DNA of 64,000 nucleotides from Mesotoga sp. BH458_6_3_2_1 (GTDB taxonomy: Bacteria; Thermotogota; Thermotogae; Petrotogales; Kosmotogaceae), in contig NZ_JFHL01000021.1 in NCBI RefSeq assembly GCF_003664995.1, positions 62,001-126,000 on the forward strand. The letters are read 5' to 3'. Below the pieces are notes generated by a model that was not told the origin of the DNA, searched no databases, and saw only the letters and a program-made list of their open reading frames with translations. Of the stretch, positions 10,021 through 19,377 are shown piece by piece. The position numbers and the translations under genes were made by a program. The first letter of the stretch is position 1; every line of letters starts with the position of its first letter.

Positions 10021-10280
10021 CTGGCTTCACCTCGAGGCATGAAGAGAGTTGAATGCGGGACATCAGACTCATCTCATGATGATTATAACAGTACCGACAG
10101 GTCCGATTTTCAAGCCTTGTTTCGAGCCTTCATCTTTTCCACAACTGCAGGTACGCATTCGTCGAGGCTTTATTTGAGATATGGATTGATGCTAGAATGC
10201 TTTTGATGAATACCCGATACACTTGAATCTGATCGGAGCTTCCGAAGTTTTGAGCCTTTGAAAAAAATGGGGGGATCTAG

Positions 10281-11339
10281 TTGAAACCGGCACCCGATTT
10301 TTCAGTGATTCTGGACGTCTTCAGGCGTAACGGAGAACCTTGCAGAGTTCCTTTCTTTGAACTCTTTGCCGACGATGAAATAATGGAAGAAGTGATGGGC
10401 TACAAACTGGTCAAAGTAGAAGAAGATTCCGACAGGTACTTCGACCAGCTGGTCGGTTTCTACGATGAAATGGGATATGACTATGTTCCCTTCTATCAGG
10501 CTCCCCGCTTTCCCACTCCCGATTACATCCATGGTGAGGACACGGCCACTTACAGGAGAGAGAGCAGGAAGTGGATGAACGAAAAGGGTGGGCCGATTAA
10601 GACCATGAAAGACCTCCAGGAATCGGACTGGCCGAAGCCAGAGGAAGCTGTTGATTTCGACCTTTTCCGTAAGCTGGGAGACCACCTTCCGGAAGGAATG
10701 AAAGTAGTTGGAGGGGCTTCCGGTGGCCCATTTGAGCACTCCAGCTTCCTGATGGGTGTCGAGAATCTCTCTATGGCCGTTTACGAGGATCCCGAGCTGG
10801 TCAACACTCTCAACGAAAAGATCGGCAATGTTCTGGTCGGAGCCGCGAAGATAATCTCTTCGATGGAATGTGTAGGCGCCTACTGTTTTGGAGACGATCT
10901 GGGATACAAGACATCGACCATCTTCTCTCCGAGACATCTCAGAAGACTGGTCTTCCCCTGGTACAAAGAGATAGCGAGTGTGGCACATGCAAACGGTAAA
11001 CCCTTCGTCCTTCATAGTTGCGGAAACTTAACCACTGTGATGGACGATATAATAGACGCCGGAGTCGATGCAAAACACTCCTTTGAAGACCAGATAATGC
11101 CTGTTCCCGAAGTGAAGCGAAGATGGGGCAAGAGAATTTCGATCCTCGGAGGAATAGATGTTGATTTTCTATGCCATGCCTCCGTCGAGCAAGTCAGGAG
11201 TCGGACACTCGAGACTCTCGAACAATGTGCTCCGGGAGGCGGGTATGCTTTGGGTACGGGCAACACCGTCGCCAACTACATCCCGGTGAAAAACTATCTC
11301 GCAATGCTGGAGGCCGGAAATGAATTCAACTCTCGCTAG
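10281..11339 (+). CDS. Uroporphyrinogen decarboxylase-family methyltransferase, corrinoid-linked
   Basis: A 352-residue UroD-fold protein. In this setting such proteins move methyl groups from a corrinoid protein to a thiol or tetrahydrofolate-like acceptor (MtaA/MtbA/CmuA relatives) and do not make heme. VLHSCGN gives the H-x-C pair of the zinc site, but the expected distal Cys is not obvious: GGGYALGTGNTVANYIP replaces the usual G-C region. It starts at TTG after GGGGGGAT. It is the first gene of a same-strand run ending at 14,916 that also holds two corrinoid activation genes. The methyl donor and acceptor cannot be read from the sequence. Confidence 0.88.
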   Translation: MKPAPDFSVILDVFRRNGEPCRVPFFELFADDEIMEEVMGYKLVKVEEDSDRYFDQLVGFYDEMGYDYVPFYQAPRFPTPDYIHGEDTATYRRESRKWMNEKGGPIKTMKDLQESDWPKPEEAVDFDLFRKLGDHLPEGMKVVGGASGGPFEHSSFLMGVENLSMAVYEDPELVNTLNEKIGNVLVGAAKIISSMECVGAYCFGDDLGYKTSTIFSPRHLRRLVFPWYKEIASVAHANGKPFVLHSCGNLTTVMDDIIDAGVDAKHSFEDQIMPVPEVKRRWGKRISILGGIDVDFLCHASVEQVRSRTLETLEQCAPGGGYALGTGNTVANYIPVKNYLAMLEAGNEFNSR

Positions 11340-11372
11340 ATACTTTGAACCGGTTTCCGATTCGGTTGGTTC

Positions 11373-12071
11373 ATGGTAGAACGCGAGAAAAACGTCTCGG
11401 TTTTGAAAGGCATACCTTTCGAAATAAATGAGGCTTCGCTTGGTGAAAGCCTGCGTATCAGAGCCGGTTCTGAGGAAGAGGCTGCTTTCAAAGAGCTCGT
11501 CGAGAAAGCCCGTGAGACTGCAAACCCAAAGGCAATCTACAGAACCTGCTTCGTCGACAGCGTTAACGGCGACGAAGTTACGATAGACGGGGTTCGCTTC
11601 GAGAGCCGTCTCCTGTCGAAAAAACTCCATTCGGTGGGCAGAGTCTTCCCATTCGTCATAACTTCCGGACGAGAACTTTACGAGTACCCGCTCGATCGTG
11701 CAGACTTTCTCAAGATCTTTCTCTGGGATAGCTTGCTGGAGCACGTACTCCATGAGGCAGCCGGATTCATGAGAAGGGAGATTTCAAGGAACAACCTGAT
11801 CGAGAATCTAGTCTGGATGTCTCCGGGTTCGGGAGATGCGGAAATCTGGCCTTTGCAGCAGCAGAAGGAGTTGTTTTCCTTGATTGGAAATGTGAAGGAG
11901 GAAATTGGGGTCGAGCTGAAGGAATCTCTTCTCATGATTCCGACGAAGTCGATTTCGGGGATCGCCTTTCGATCCGAGAAGGATTACAGGAGCTGCATGG
12001 TTTGCAGAAGGGTTAACTGTCATTACAGAAGTGCCCCATATGATGAGAAGCTGAGAAACTCCCTTGAATAG
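11373..12071 (+). CDS. MetH activation-domain-like protein
   Basis: A 232-residue protein resembling the C-terminal S-adenosylmethionine-binding activation domain of B12-dependent methionine synthase, here as a separate polypeptide. Support comes from FVITSGRELYEY, the WMSPGSGDAEIWPLQQQ segment matching the S-P-G-Y region of the family, and the tail SMVCRR/CxxC-x4-C form (SCMVCRRVNC). Such proteins sit with corrinoid methyltransferases and probably help reductive methylation of inactive Co(II) cobalamin. No strong ribosome site precedes the ATG; it starts 33 bases after the UroD-like gene. Confidence 0.82.
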   Translation: MVEREKNVSVLKGIPFEINEASLGESLRIRAGSEEEAAFKELVEKARETANPKAIYRTCFVDSVNGDEVTIDGVRFESRLLSKKLHSVGRVFPFVITSGRELYEYPLDRADFLKIFLWDSLLEHVLHEAAGFMRREISRNNLIENLVWMSPGSGDAEIWPLQQQKELFSLIGNVKEEIGVELKESLLMIPTKSISGIAFRSEKDYRSCMVCRRVNCHYRSAPYDEKLRNSLE

Positions 12072-12177
12072 AATAGCCAAATCTCGTCGCCAGGAAAGAG
12101 CCCGCTGCAGCGGAGCTATCGAGTAAAGGGATAGACCATATGGAATCGAGGATACAGATGAGGAGAGAAGATAGACA

Positions 12178-13956
12178 ATGAAAGAAGCTGTGCATAAGGT
12201 CATATTCCTGCCTTCGCAAAGAACAGTGACGGCAAAGAGAGGCGAGCTTCTGCTCGATGTTTTGAGAAGGGAGTCGCAGCCAGTAAGTGCCGTATGCGGA
12301 GGAAGGGGAAACTGCGGAAAGTGCAAGGTCCTTTTAGATGAAGGAAGCGAGGCCTTCCCGCCGACCCTTACCGAGGCAAGACTTCTGACCCGAGACGAGA
12401 TTGCGGCCGGATACAGGCTGAGCTGCCAGTTCAAAGTCATGACCGATGTCAGAGTCAAAACGGAGGATCCGGAAGTGGATTCTGCAGTTTCCAAGCCGTC
12501 TCTTCCTAAGATCATGATACGAGAGATATCCCCACAGGTTAGGCTAGAAGAGTTTTCTCTTTCAAAGCCGGATATCCATGACCAGGTTTCAGACTACTCA
12601 AGACTGATCAGTGCTCTCGTTACAGAAAGACCACGGATTGACAGACTGAATCTTCTTAGAAACCTTCCCCGCATCATAAGGGAGATGGATTACAGAGGCC
12701 GGGCCGTCATGTACGGAAGCGAAGTAATAGACATACTACCTTTCTCTGACGAAAGTGGAATCTTCGGTGTCGCTATCGACATCGGCACGACAACTATCGC
12801 AGTTTACCTGGCGGATCTCAAGTCGGGAGAGATTCTTGCTGTTCGATCTGCCCCAAATCCCCAGTCTTCATATGGCCAGGATGTCATTTCCAGGATAGAT
12901 TACACTATGAAGAGAGATAAGGGAGTCGATGAACTGAGAGCGGCAGTTCTTACCACACTGAACAAGCTGATCGACGATCTTTGCAGAGAAAGCGAAGTAT
13001 CGAAGGAAAGGATCTACGACACTTCGATAGTGGGAAACACGACGATGATCCATATTCTTCTCGGAATAAGCCCCGAGAGAATCGCCTCATCACCTTTCAT
13101 ACCTGCATTCACCGGAGGAAAGGTATTCGAATCACGGGAACTCGACCTGGAAGAGTCCATTCCAAGTTCGAAAATCTACATAATGCCTGGAATCTCTGCC
13201 TACGTAGGCTCGGATATAACGGCCGGTATTCTCTCGTCGGGATTCGTCGAAGATTCCGGCAACGTTCTCCTCGTAGACATCGGAACCAACGGAGAGATGG
13301 CCCTCAAAAGGGGCGACCGAATCTTCACCTGCTCCACCGCGGCAGGTCCGGCATTCGAAGGAGGCAACATAAGTCAGGGGACTATTGCCAGGTCGGGAGC
13401 GGTCGATCATGTGTGGCTCAACGGAAGAGATATCGGGTTCAGTACGGTGAATGGGTCGAAGGTCTCTGGAATCTGTGGTTCGGGATTGATAGACGCGATT
13501 GCCGTGATGATAGGTGCGGGTATTCTTGGCGAATCGGGACGAATCAAAGGAGAGTACTTCGAGCTTGAAGGCCCTGCGGGCATAGTGCGTATAAACAAGA
13601 GAGACATTCGTGAAGTGCAGCTTGCAAAGGCAGCCATTCGAGCGGGAGTATCCGTTTTGATGGACCGGGCAGGCATCGAAACGCGAGACATCGACAGGAT
13701 TTTGCTGGCCGGAGCCTTCGGGAACTACATCGACCCCAAGAACGCTCTGCGAATAGGCATGCTTCCCAATGTCCCAGTCGTAAGAGTCTGGCCCGTCGGA
13801 AATGCGGCCGGTCTTGGGGCAGTTCTGGCAGTTCTGGACAGCGGAATTCGAGAGAGAGCGGAAGATCTTAGCAACAACATATATTACGTTGAACTATCTG
13901 GCAGAAAGGATTTCAACGAGATTTTCGTTGACAATCTTGCCTTGAGGGAGGGATAA
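12178..13956 (+). CDS. Reductive activator of corrinoid proteins (RACo-like 2Fe-2S, ASKHA fold)
   Basis: A 592-residue ATP-dependent activator that reduces Co(II) corrinoid to Co(I) after accidental oxidation. An N-terminal plant-type ferredoxin domain binds one 2Fe-2S cluster through C40, C46, C49 and C83. The large C-terminal domain has the ASKHA/actin-like phosphate motifs FGVAIDIGTTTIAVYL and LVDIGTNGEMAL, then AGAFGNYIDP near the end (DUF4445 region). GAGGAGAG precedes the ATG. The next methyltransferase gene starts three bases after its stop, so the two are coupled. Its target is probably the corrinoid protein at 6645-7277. Confidence 0.93.
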   Translation: MKEAVHKVIFLPSQRTVTAKRGELLLDVLRRESQPVSAVCGGRGNCGKCKVLLDEGSEAFPPTLTEARLLTRDEIAAGYRLSCQFKVMTDVRVKTEDPEVDSAVSKPSLPKIMIREISPQVRLEEFSLSKPDIHDQVSDYSRLISALVTERPRIDRLNLLRNLPRIIREMDYRGRAVMYGSEVIDILPFSDESGIFGVAIDIGTTTIAVYLADLKSGEILAVRSAPNPQSSYGQDVISRIDYTMKRDKGVDELRAAVLTTLNKLIDDLCRESEVSKERIYDTSIVGNTTMIHILLGISPERIASSPFIPAFTGGKVFESRELDLEESIPSSKIYIMPGISAYVGSDITAGILSSGFVEDSGNVLLVDIGTNGEMALKRGDRIFTCSTAAGPAFEGGNISQGTIARSGAVDHVWLNGRDIGFSTVNGSKVSGICGSGLIDAIAVMIGAGILGESGRIKGEYFELEGPAGIVRINKRDIREVQLAKAAIRAGVSVLMDRAGIETRDIDRILLAGAFGNYIDPKNALRIGMLPNVPVVRVWPVGNAAGLGAVLAVLDSGIRERAEDLSNNIYYVELSGRKDFNEIFVDNLALREG

Positions 13957-13959
13957 GCA

Positions 13960-14916
13960 ATGGCCTTCAATAGATCAATCATACCTTTGCTCGGCGCACC
14001 GGGCGCAAGACTGACGGAAACGACGCTCAAAGAGAATCTAACAAATGCGGAAATCCAGTTTAACTCTCTGGCCAAGATTATGGATGAGTTTCAGCCAGAC
14101 GGAATCTTCTTCATGATGGACCTAACGGTCGAGGCCGAGGCGTTGGGACTGGAAGTCGGTTTCCCCGAGGATGACAATCCCTACGTAAAGGAACATCCAA
14201 TAAAGGGACCGGCCGAGCTTTCCTCAGTAGTGAACTCCTGGAGGGGAGTGTCCGGGAGAATGGGGGTCTTCGCAGAAGTTGCAGAAAAAATGGCAAGAGA
14301 ATTGCCGGGAAAGAGGGGCAGCTACGTTATCGGTCCACTCAGCCTAGCAGGAGAACTCGTTGGGGTTACAGACCTCTGTATGAAACTGATAGAAGATCCG
14401 GCTTTTGCAGAGAGCGTAATAGATTTCTGCTCAAGGGTTGTAAGTGAATACTCGAGAGCGCTAATCGACCACGGCGCAGATATGATAGCAGTGCTTGAAC
14501 CGACGGCGGTACTTTTGTCTAAGAGACAGTTTAAACGTTTCGTACTTCCGTATTTTGAAAGGCTAAGATCCGACCTTTCAAAACCTTTGATTTACCACAT
14601 CTGTGGAGACACGGAACACATAGTAGAACCTATGGGCGCCAGCGGCGCCTACGGATTGAGCCTTGACAGCATGGTGGACCTGAAGGCTGCAGCGGAGAGA
14701 GTTCCCGAAGATGTTTTTCTTATAGGCAACATAGATCCGGTTAAGGTCTTTCTTCAGTCAAATGAAGAGGAAGTCGAAAGAGAGACTGCAATACTTCTCG
14801 AGAAAATGAAGGCCGTTCCCAACTTCATCTTGAGTTCAGGCTGCGACATCCCACTGGAGACCCCTCCAGAGAACATCTCCGCCTTCTTCAGAGCCGGCAG
14901 GAATTATCGTTCGTAA
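13960..14916 (+). CDS. MtaA/MtbA-like zinc methyltransferase (UroD family)
   Basis: A 318-residue UroD-fold methyltransferase with the full zinc signature of MtaA/MtbA-type enzymes: H213 and C215 in YHICGD and C295 in SSGCDIP. The N-terminal MMDLTVEAEALGLEV segment is also typical of methylcobamide:CoM-type methyltransferases. It probably moves the methyl group off the corrinoid protein onto a thiol or folate acceptor. GGGAGG precedes the ATG and the spacing to the activator gene is three bases. Coenzyme M is not expected in this group, so the acceptor is unknown. Confidence 0.9.
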   Translation: MAFNRSIIPLLGAPGARLTETTLKENLTNAEIQFNSLAKIMDEFQPDGIFFMMDLTVEAEALGLEVGFPEDDNPYVKEHPIKGPAELSSVVNSWRGVSGRMGVFAEVAEKMARELPGKRGSYVIGPLSLAGELVGVTDLCMKLIEDPAFAESVIDFCSRVVSEYSRALIDHGADMIAVLEPTAVLLSKRQFKRFVLPYFERLRSDLSKPLIYHICGDTEHIVEPMGASGAYGLSLDSMVDLKAAAERVPEDVFLIGNIDPVKVFLQSNEEEVERETAILLEKMKAVPNFILSSGCDIPLETPPENISAFFRAGRNYRS

Positions 14917-14951
14917 CAGAACGTCTCAAGTCTAGAACAAGAGCAGTTTCT

Positions 14952-16172
14952 TCAGCGGGTATTATCGGAACCGTATTCGTATGCGCACTCGAAAAGTCTG
15001 AAGATCTTCTCGGGTGGCACTTCGGCCTGAATGTTGTGGATGGGAGAAAAGACAAAGCCTCCCCCCGGAGAAAAAATGTCGATGCGGCGGCGAATATCCT
15101 CCTCAAGGTCCTTTAGTGTTCCGAAAGGCAGGACGTGCTGTGTATCGCATCCCCCTCCCCAGAAGACGATATCTCTTCCGAATTCATTCTTTAGCCTTTC
15201 CGGCTCCATATTCTTCGCGTTGGTCTGAACCGGATTCAGTATCTGAACACCGACTTCTATGAAATCTGGTATGAAGGTGTAGACTGACCCGCAGGAGTGA
15301 AGAAAGATGAAAAGATCGGGTTTCTTCCTGTGAATGAAGTCGCACAGGGTTTTAAGTCTAGGTTTGAAGATAGATCTGAAAATTCGTGGCGAAATCGCGG
15401 TGTTCTCCTGGGTGCCGTAATCGTCGCCGATCTGAATAATATCTATATCGTCTCCCAGGGCGGAGAGATACTTCTCCAGATCTACAAGATAGGTCTCGAG
15501 AAGCCGGTCAAGAAAGAACTCCATGAGAGACCGATCGGTAATGAGCCTCTCCATGAACTCCTGGTACCCGAACATTGAATGGCCGGCCTCAAGGAAGTTC
15601 CCCCCGAAAGCCCCGATCACGGCGCAGTCTGTTGATTCGCGTATTCCCGTGAGCTGAGCCTTCAAAAACTCGATTTCCTCGCCGGTCAATCTTGGCAAAA
15701 CAAGGGCCGAGATCTCCTCTTTTCTCCCGGCATGGGCCAGGGGAAAGTAACTCCTGTCGAAGTAGTGGCCGCCTCTGGGCATTGTCGCGACTTCGACACC
15801 GTCCCTCTCGATTACGAGTGAACCGTCCTCTTTCACTTTCGGGTCGAATCCATCTGGAAAGAGGTATCTCGACCCATCATCGAAGATGTCTCGCCCGTTC
15901 CAGGAATCGATTCGAGTTCCAAAGCCTCCATTCAGTCTCTTGAGTTCGATCGCATCGGAATGGACTTCTCTCCTGATCTCCTCATCTACAAAGGCAAGCA
16001 TCTGGTGAACATCAAAAACCCTTACTGGAAGATCACAGTAACCAAGATAGTCGGCGAGTTTTCTGTAAGCCTTGACATGAATGCCGGTCGACCTCATTCC
16101 TCCCAGATCGATCGGAACTCTGTCTGATTCAGAATGTCTCATTGCAGAGACTATTCTTTCCCTAGATGTCAC
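14952..16172 (-). CDS. Uroporphyrinogen decarboxylase-family protein
   Basis: A 406-residue UroD-fold protein, longer than the other two in the window and facing them tail to tail. The N-terminal MTSRERIVSAMRHSESDRVPIDLG is the typical opening of UroD-like corrinoid methyltransferases. FLHSCGS gives H-x-C and FWGGGCDTQHVLPFG a possible third zinc ligand, so metal binding is likely. The start is GTG, seven bases after AGGAG. It is not in the activator operon but belongs to the same functional group. The substrate is unknown. Confidence 0.88.
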   Translation of the reverse strand: MTSRERIVSAMRHSESDRVPIDLGGMRSTGIHVKAYRKLADYLGYCDLPVRVFDVHQMLAFVDEEIRREVHSDAIELKRLNGGFGTRIDSWNGRDIFDDGSRYLFPDGFDPKVKEDGSLVIERDGVEVATMPRGGHYFDRSYFPLAHAGRKEEISALVLPRLTGEEIEFLKAQLTGIRESTDCAVIGAFGGNFLEAGHSMFGYQEFMERLITDRSLMEFFLDRLLETYLVDLEKYLSALGDDIDIIQIGDDYGTQENTAISPRIFRSIFKPRLKTLCDFIHRKKPDLFIFLHSCGSVYTFIPDFIEVGVQILNPVQTNAKNMEPERLKNEFGRDIVFWGGGCDTQHVLPFGTLKDLEEDIRRRIDIFSPGGGFVFSPIHNIQAEVPPEKIFRLFECAYEYGSDNTR

Positions 16173-16226
16173 TTTAGTCTCCTTGGCCTCTAAGTCTACC
16201 GTTTGTCAGTTTGGTGTTGGCTGTTT

Positions 16227-16949
16227 TCACATCTCTTCCCTCTCAAGGATACGCTCATTGTAGAGGAGTTCCGTGTAGTTGTTCAAGAGTTCTCTGGAGT
16301 GGTCCACAATTTGGAAGGGATCTCCGCCTTTCCACATTCTGGTTGCCAGGACGGGATATCGTTCTGGTAACTTTCTAAACTTGAAACTCTCCTGCAGCCC
16401 TTCGAAGTAGTCATGATTAACGTGAGTACAGTTCAGAAGGCAAAGAGCGGTTTTCATTTCTAGCAGGGTCTCTATCACTGCGCAGTAAATATCCTCGTAT
16501 CTCTTCCTTGCGATGCAGGAGAAGATTCTCCCGCACGACTCGAATACGAGCTCCGAGAGATTCTCCTTCAAAGCCCTCCTGAACTTCACTTCAGGAACAC
16601 GGCAAGCGAGATCATAATACTGCTCGGGCTTCGATGCATCGCCCTCCAGTACGACAAGGTTCTTTACGAGTCCAGCATAGAATGGCCATTCAACTCCCGG
16701 TTCCTCGAGTATTCCGCAGAGTTTCTTTTCAGTTATCGAATTTGTAGTGATCGGGACCAAGCCTTCCAGAAAGGCTTTCTTGGGAACCTCTTCCCTTGTT
16801 ATCATAAGCATTTCTAGGTCGGACCAGTGAGTATCGGTCCCTCTTGAGGTGGAACCATACAGGCAGAAGCAAATCAGATTATCCTTCATCTCTCTCGAAA
16901 GCCTCCCGGAAATCTCCAGAGCCAGGTTGTACCTCTCCTCATGTGTCAA
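16227..16949 (-). CDS. Nucleotidyltransferase-domain protein (aminoglycoside nucleotidyltransferase-like)
   Basis: A 240-residue protein of the pol-beta nucleotidyltransferase superfamily. The catalytic motif is complete: YGSTSRGTDTHWSDLE supplies G32-S33 and D44-x-E46. A second acidic strand residue is likely in VEWPFYAG or nearby. The helical C-terminal half resembles the kanamycin nucleotidyltransferase type. It starts at TTG behind GGTGGAG. It is the last gene of a same-strand group with an amidohydrolase and an ATP-grasp ligase. It may modify a small molecule; antibiotic resistance is only one option. Confidence 0.8.
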   Translation of the reverse strand: MTHEERYNLALEISGRLSREMKDNLICFCLYGSTSRGTDTHWSDLEMLMITREEVPKKAFLEGLVPITTNSITEKKLCGILEEPGVEWPFYAGLVKNLVVLEGDASKPEQYYDLACRVPEVKFRRALKENLSELVFESCGRIFSCIARKRYEDIYCAVIETLLEMKTALCLLNCTHVNHDYFEGLQESFKFRKLPERYPVLATRMWKGGDPFQIVDHSRELLNNYTELLYNERILEREEM

Positions 16950-17004
16950 GTGATCTCCACCTTCTTATTCTCCAAAACCGTCCTCTCTGAGATTTCTTCA
17001 CAGA

Positions 17005-18291
17005 TCATAGACTGTTAAGGAGGATTTCTTTCGGATTGTCATGGAGAAGCCGTTCCGCGATTCTTACCGCCTGTGAAACAGTAAGAATTCTATCTCCTAT
17101 CTTCTCCGCAAGAACCCGGGCGATGTTTTCTCTCGCGATCTTTAAATGTCCGTAGATCGCGTCAACGATTGCATAGTCCCCGCCAAAACCGGATATCTTG
17201 TTGAACGGCACCAAGTCCAGAAAATTGCTCAAAGCGTTCCGTGCAGAAACTGGCGATATGATGTGAGACCAGCACATGTCGATGAAGACGTTTGGATAGG
17301 TCTTGGCAAGGGCCGCAGTTACTCCCCAGTAAGGATATCCTATGTGAAAGAGATCAAATTTCACGCGCGGATATTTTGAAAAGAGATTTTCCAGTAGTTC
17401 GGGATTAGAATTGCTCAGTATTCCACGATTGCCTTCGAGAAGCCCGGTGTGAAACTGAATGAAAATACCCCGTTCATTTGCCGCTGAAAGTATGTGATGC
17501 ATCACATAATCCTGCACTATTTCGGGAATCAAGAGGCCTCTGTTACGATCGGGACCTCTTCTTCCCCTTTCTTCAAGGGCCTTACGAAACGCAGTTGCGG
17601 CATCGTCTAGACTAACTTCTTCGAATCTAATCGGCCTGTGATAGGCCAGAACGCTCTTCAGACCGACGATGCCGTTCGAAATATTCTCGTCTAACTCCAA
17701 TTCGAAGACCTCGAGCCAGTCTTTGAGCGATCTGATTTCTACTGCATAGGTCTCCTCCAGCCAACCAACTATATCGAATTCCGGAGGCATAGGAATTATG
17801 TAGTTTTGTGGCTGCCAGACCCTTCTGAAAAGGCTCCTGTCACACTCGAATCGGCCGGTCCATGGATCAATTATCGCGAGTTCTATGTTACATAAATCCT
17901 TCAGGATCTCTTTCAAGTGTCCCGGTCTGTTTGCCTCCCCGAACTTCTTTCCTAGCTCCTCTATTGTTGAACCCCTTATTCCGTCGATCCCGTATATCTC
18001 TCTTACCGAATCATCGAGCGCCCTGCCGTAACCGGTGTGCCTGCAGAACTCCCAGTGACGTTCGATAAGTTCCCATCGCCTGACTAGATCCCTCTCACTA
18101 TCTCTAGCGACGGCCAGAACCTCCGGGTCGAGCCCCGAAGAGAGCAGGTCGGAGCTCATGTAGTGAATGAGAAACTCTTGAAGAACATCGTTGCGCCCCT
18201 GGAGCAAATCTTCCGAATGGACCAAGTGTTCATGTGTGTCGATCACCGGAACCTGCCTTATGTAATCTAGGATCTCTTTATAGTCTTCCAT
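17005..18291 (-). CDS. Amidohydrolase-family metal-dependent hydrolase
   Basis: A 428-residue TIM-barrel hydrolase of the amidohydrolase superfamily (amidohydrolase-2/uronate isomerase side). PVIDTHEHLVH gives the first H-x-H metal pair, FIQFHTGLLEG the middle histidine, KFDLFHIGYPYW a further histidine and FGGDYAIVD the terminal aspartate. The start chosen is ATG 18291 after AGGAAAG, giving a 14-base overlap with the upstream ATP-grasp gene. A longer reading from 18408 would overlap that gene by 131 bases and is unlikely. Substrate unknown; a dipeptide or uronate-like compound is possible. Confidence 0.85.
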   Translation of the reverse strand: MEDYKEILDYIRQVPVIDTHEHLVHSEDLLQGRNDVLQEFLIHYMSSDLLSSGLDPEVLAVARDSERDLVRRWELIERHWEFCRHTGYGRALDDSVREIYGIDGIRGSTIEELGKKFGEANRPGHLKEILKDLCNIELAIIDPWTGRFECDRSLFRRVWQPQNYIIPMPPEFDIVGWLEETYAVEIRSLKDWLEVFELELDENISNGIVGLKSVLAYHRPIRFEEVSLDDAATAFRKALEERGRRGPDRNRGLLIPEIVQDYVMHHILSAANERGIFIQFHTGLLEGNRGILSNSNPELLENLFSKYPRVKFDLFHIGYPYWGVTAALAKTYPNVFIDMCWSHIISPVSARNALSNFLDLVPFNKISGFGGDYAIVDAIYGHLKIARENIARVLAEKIGDRILTVSQAVRIAERLLHDNPKEILLNSL

Positions 18292-19225
18292 TTTCTTTCC
18301 TGATTCCATATCTACGGATTGCTGAAGCGACGATCCTGTTAATGAGATCTTCGTAGCTCCACCCTCTGGCTTCGGCCATCTTAACGATATCGGAGTAGTC
18401 CGGTACAAGAAGAGGAAGGGAATTGACCTCCAGGAAGTAGATCTTACCTTCGTCGTCGATCTTCAAATCGATACGACAATAGTCTTTTAGGTCAAGCACC
18501 TGGAAGACCCTCATCGAAAACTCGCTTACAACCTTTTCCTCTCTCCTTGAGATCTTTGCAGGGCAGATGTAATTCGTCTCGTCACCGTGGAACTGTTTCA
18601 CCCTGTAGGAATAGAAGGTTTCAAGGTGATCTGGCAGTGACGAAAAATCTATTTCCATGATCGGGAGGACTTCACTGTTAACAATCCCGACGGTGAACTC
18701 CCTTCCTTCAATGAATCTCTCAACAAGAGCGGCCTGTTCAAATCTCTCGTGAATACGTGAAACCGCTTTCTGCATGTCATCAACGCTTTCCACAACCGAG
18801 TCCTCCCAGATACCCTTTGCGCCGCCTTCCTTAACGGGTTTGACAATCGCCGGACTGAACGGCAGGCTGTCGGCAGTTTCTCCGGGACGTACCGAAAAGA
18901 ATTCGGGAGTGGATATTCCATAGGCCTTCATGATTAACTTTGTGAGCGTCTTGTTTATACAAAGAGCGTTGGCCGTAGTGCCCGAACCGGTGAAGGGTAT
19001 GCCCAGAAGATCCAGCACGGCCGGAAGGTGGACCTGTCTCTCTGTATCGCCCATACCGGTAGCGAGATTGAATATGAGATCGGTACCTCTAAGTCCGCCG
19101 ACAGCATCGATCTCAAATGGTTTCGAATCAACTTCGAAACTCTTCTCGAGTGAGTTCACAACACTATTGACCATCTTTTCATGATGAAGATCGAGCGGCG
19201 TGTCATGAACGACAGTAATTCTCAT
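18278..19225 (-). CDS. D-alanine--D-alanine ligase-like ATP-grasp protein
   Basis: A 315-residue ATP-grasp ligase of the Ddl family. Recognisable segments are the N-terminal domain (DLIFNLATGMG, then LDLLGIPFTGSG), ATP-binding PAIVKPVKEGGAKGI, EGREFTVGI and CRIDLKIDDEGKIYFLEVNSLPLL. The EVN motif supplies metal ligands; the usual EVNTLPG ends differently here. It may be a dipeptide or amino-acid ligase and not the cell-wall Ddl. AAGGAGG precedes the ATG. It heads a three-gene group with the amidohydrolase and nucleotidyltransferase. Confidence 0.82.
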   Translation of the reverse strand: MRITVVHDTPLDLHHEKMVNSVVNSLEKSFEVDSKPFEIDAVGGLRGTDLIFNLATGMGDTERQVHLPAVLDLLGIPFTGSGTTANALCINKTLTKLIMKAYGISTPEFFSVRPGETADSLPFSPAIVKPVKEGGAKGIWEDSVVESVDDMQKAVSRIHERFEQAALVERFIEGREFTVGIVNSEVLPIMEIDFSSLPDHLETFYSYRVKQFHGDETNYICPAKISRREEKVVSEFSMRVFQVLDLKDYCRIDLKIDDEGKIYFLEVNSLPLLVPDYSDIVKMAEARGWSYEDLINRIVASAIRRYGIRKENGRL

Positions 19226-19377
19226 AACATTCCTCCTTGGTATATCTCAGAATTATCACTACAAAAGAATTATACATACTCCAGATTTTCGACTTCTAAA
19301 TGAGTATCAGTATTAGGGAAATCCCGTCACGAAGATATGGTGGACTTCTATATGTGTTACTGATAAAGCGCATCGCC

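Noticed and set aside
10021-10280. Cobalamin riboswitch before the corrinoid operon
   Set aside because: The conserved B12-box and core elements were looked for and not seen.
10281-16172. UroD-family genes as heme biosynthesis hemE
   Set aside because: Sequence style, zinc-ligand motifs and the neighbouring corrinoid activators point to corrinoid methyltransferases.
18292-18408. N-terminal extension of the amidohydrolase
   Set aside because: It would overlap the ligase gene by 131 bases; ATG 18291 has a good ribosome site and matches the family start.
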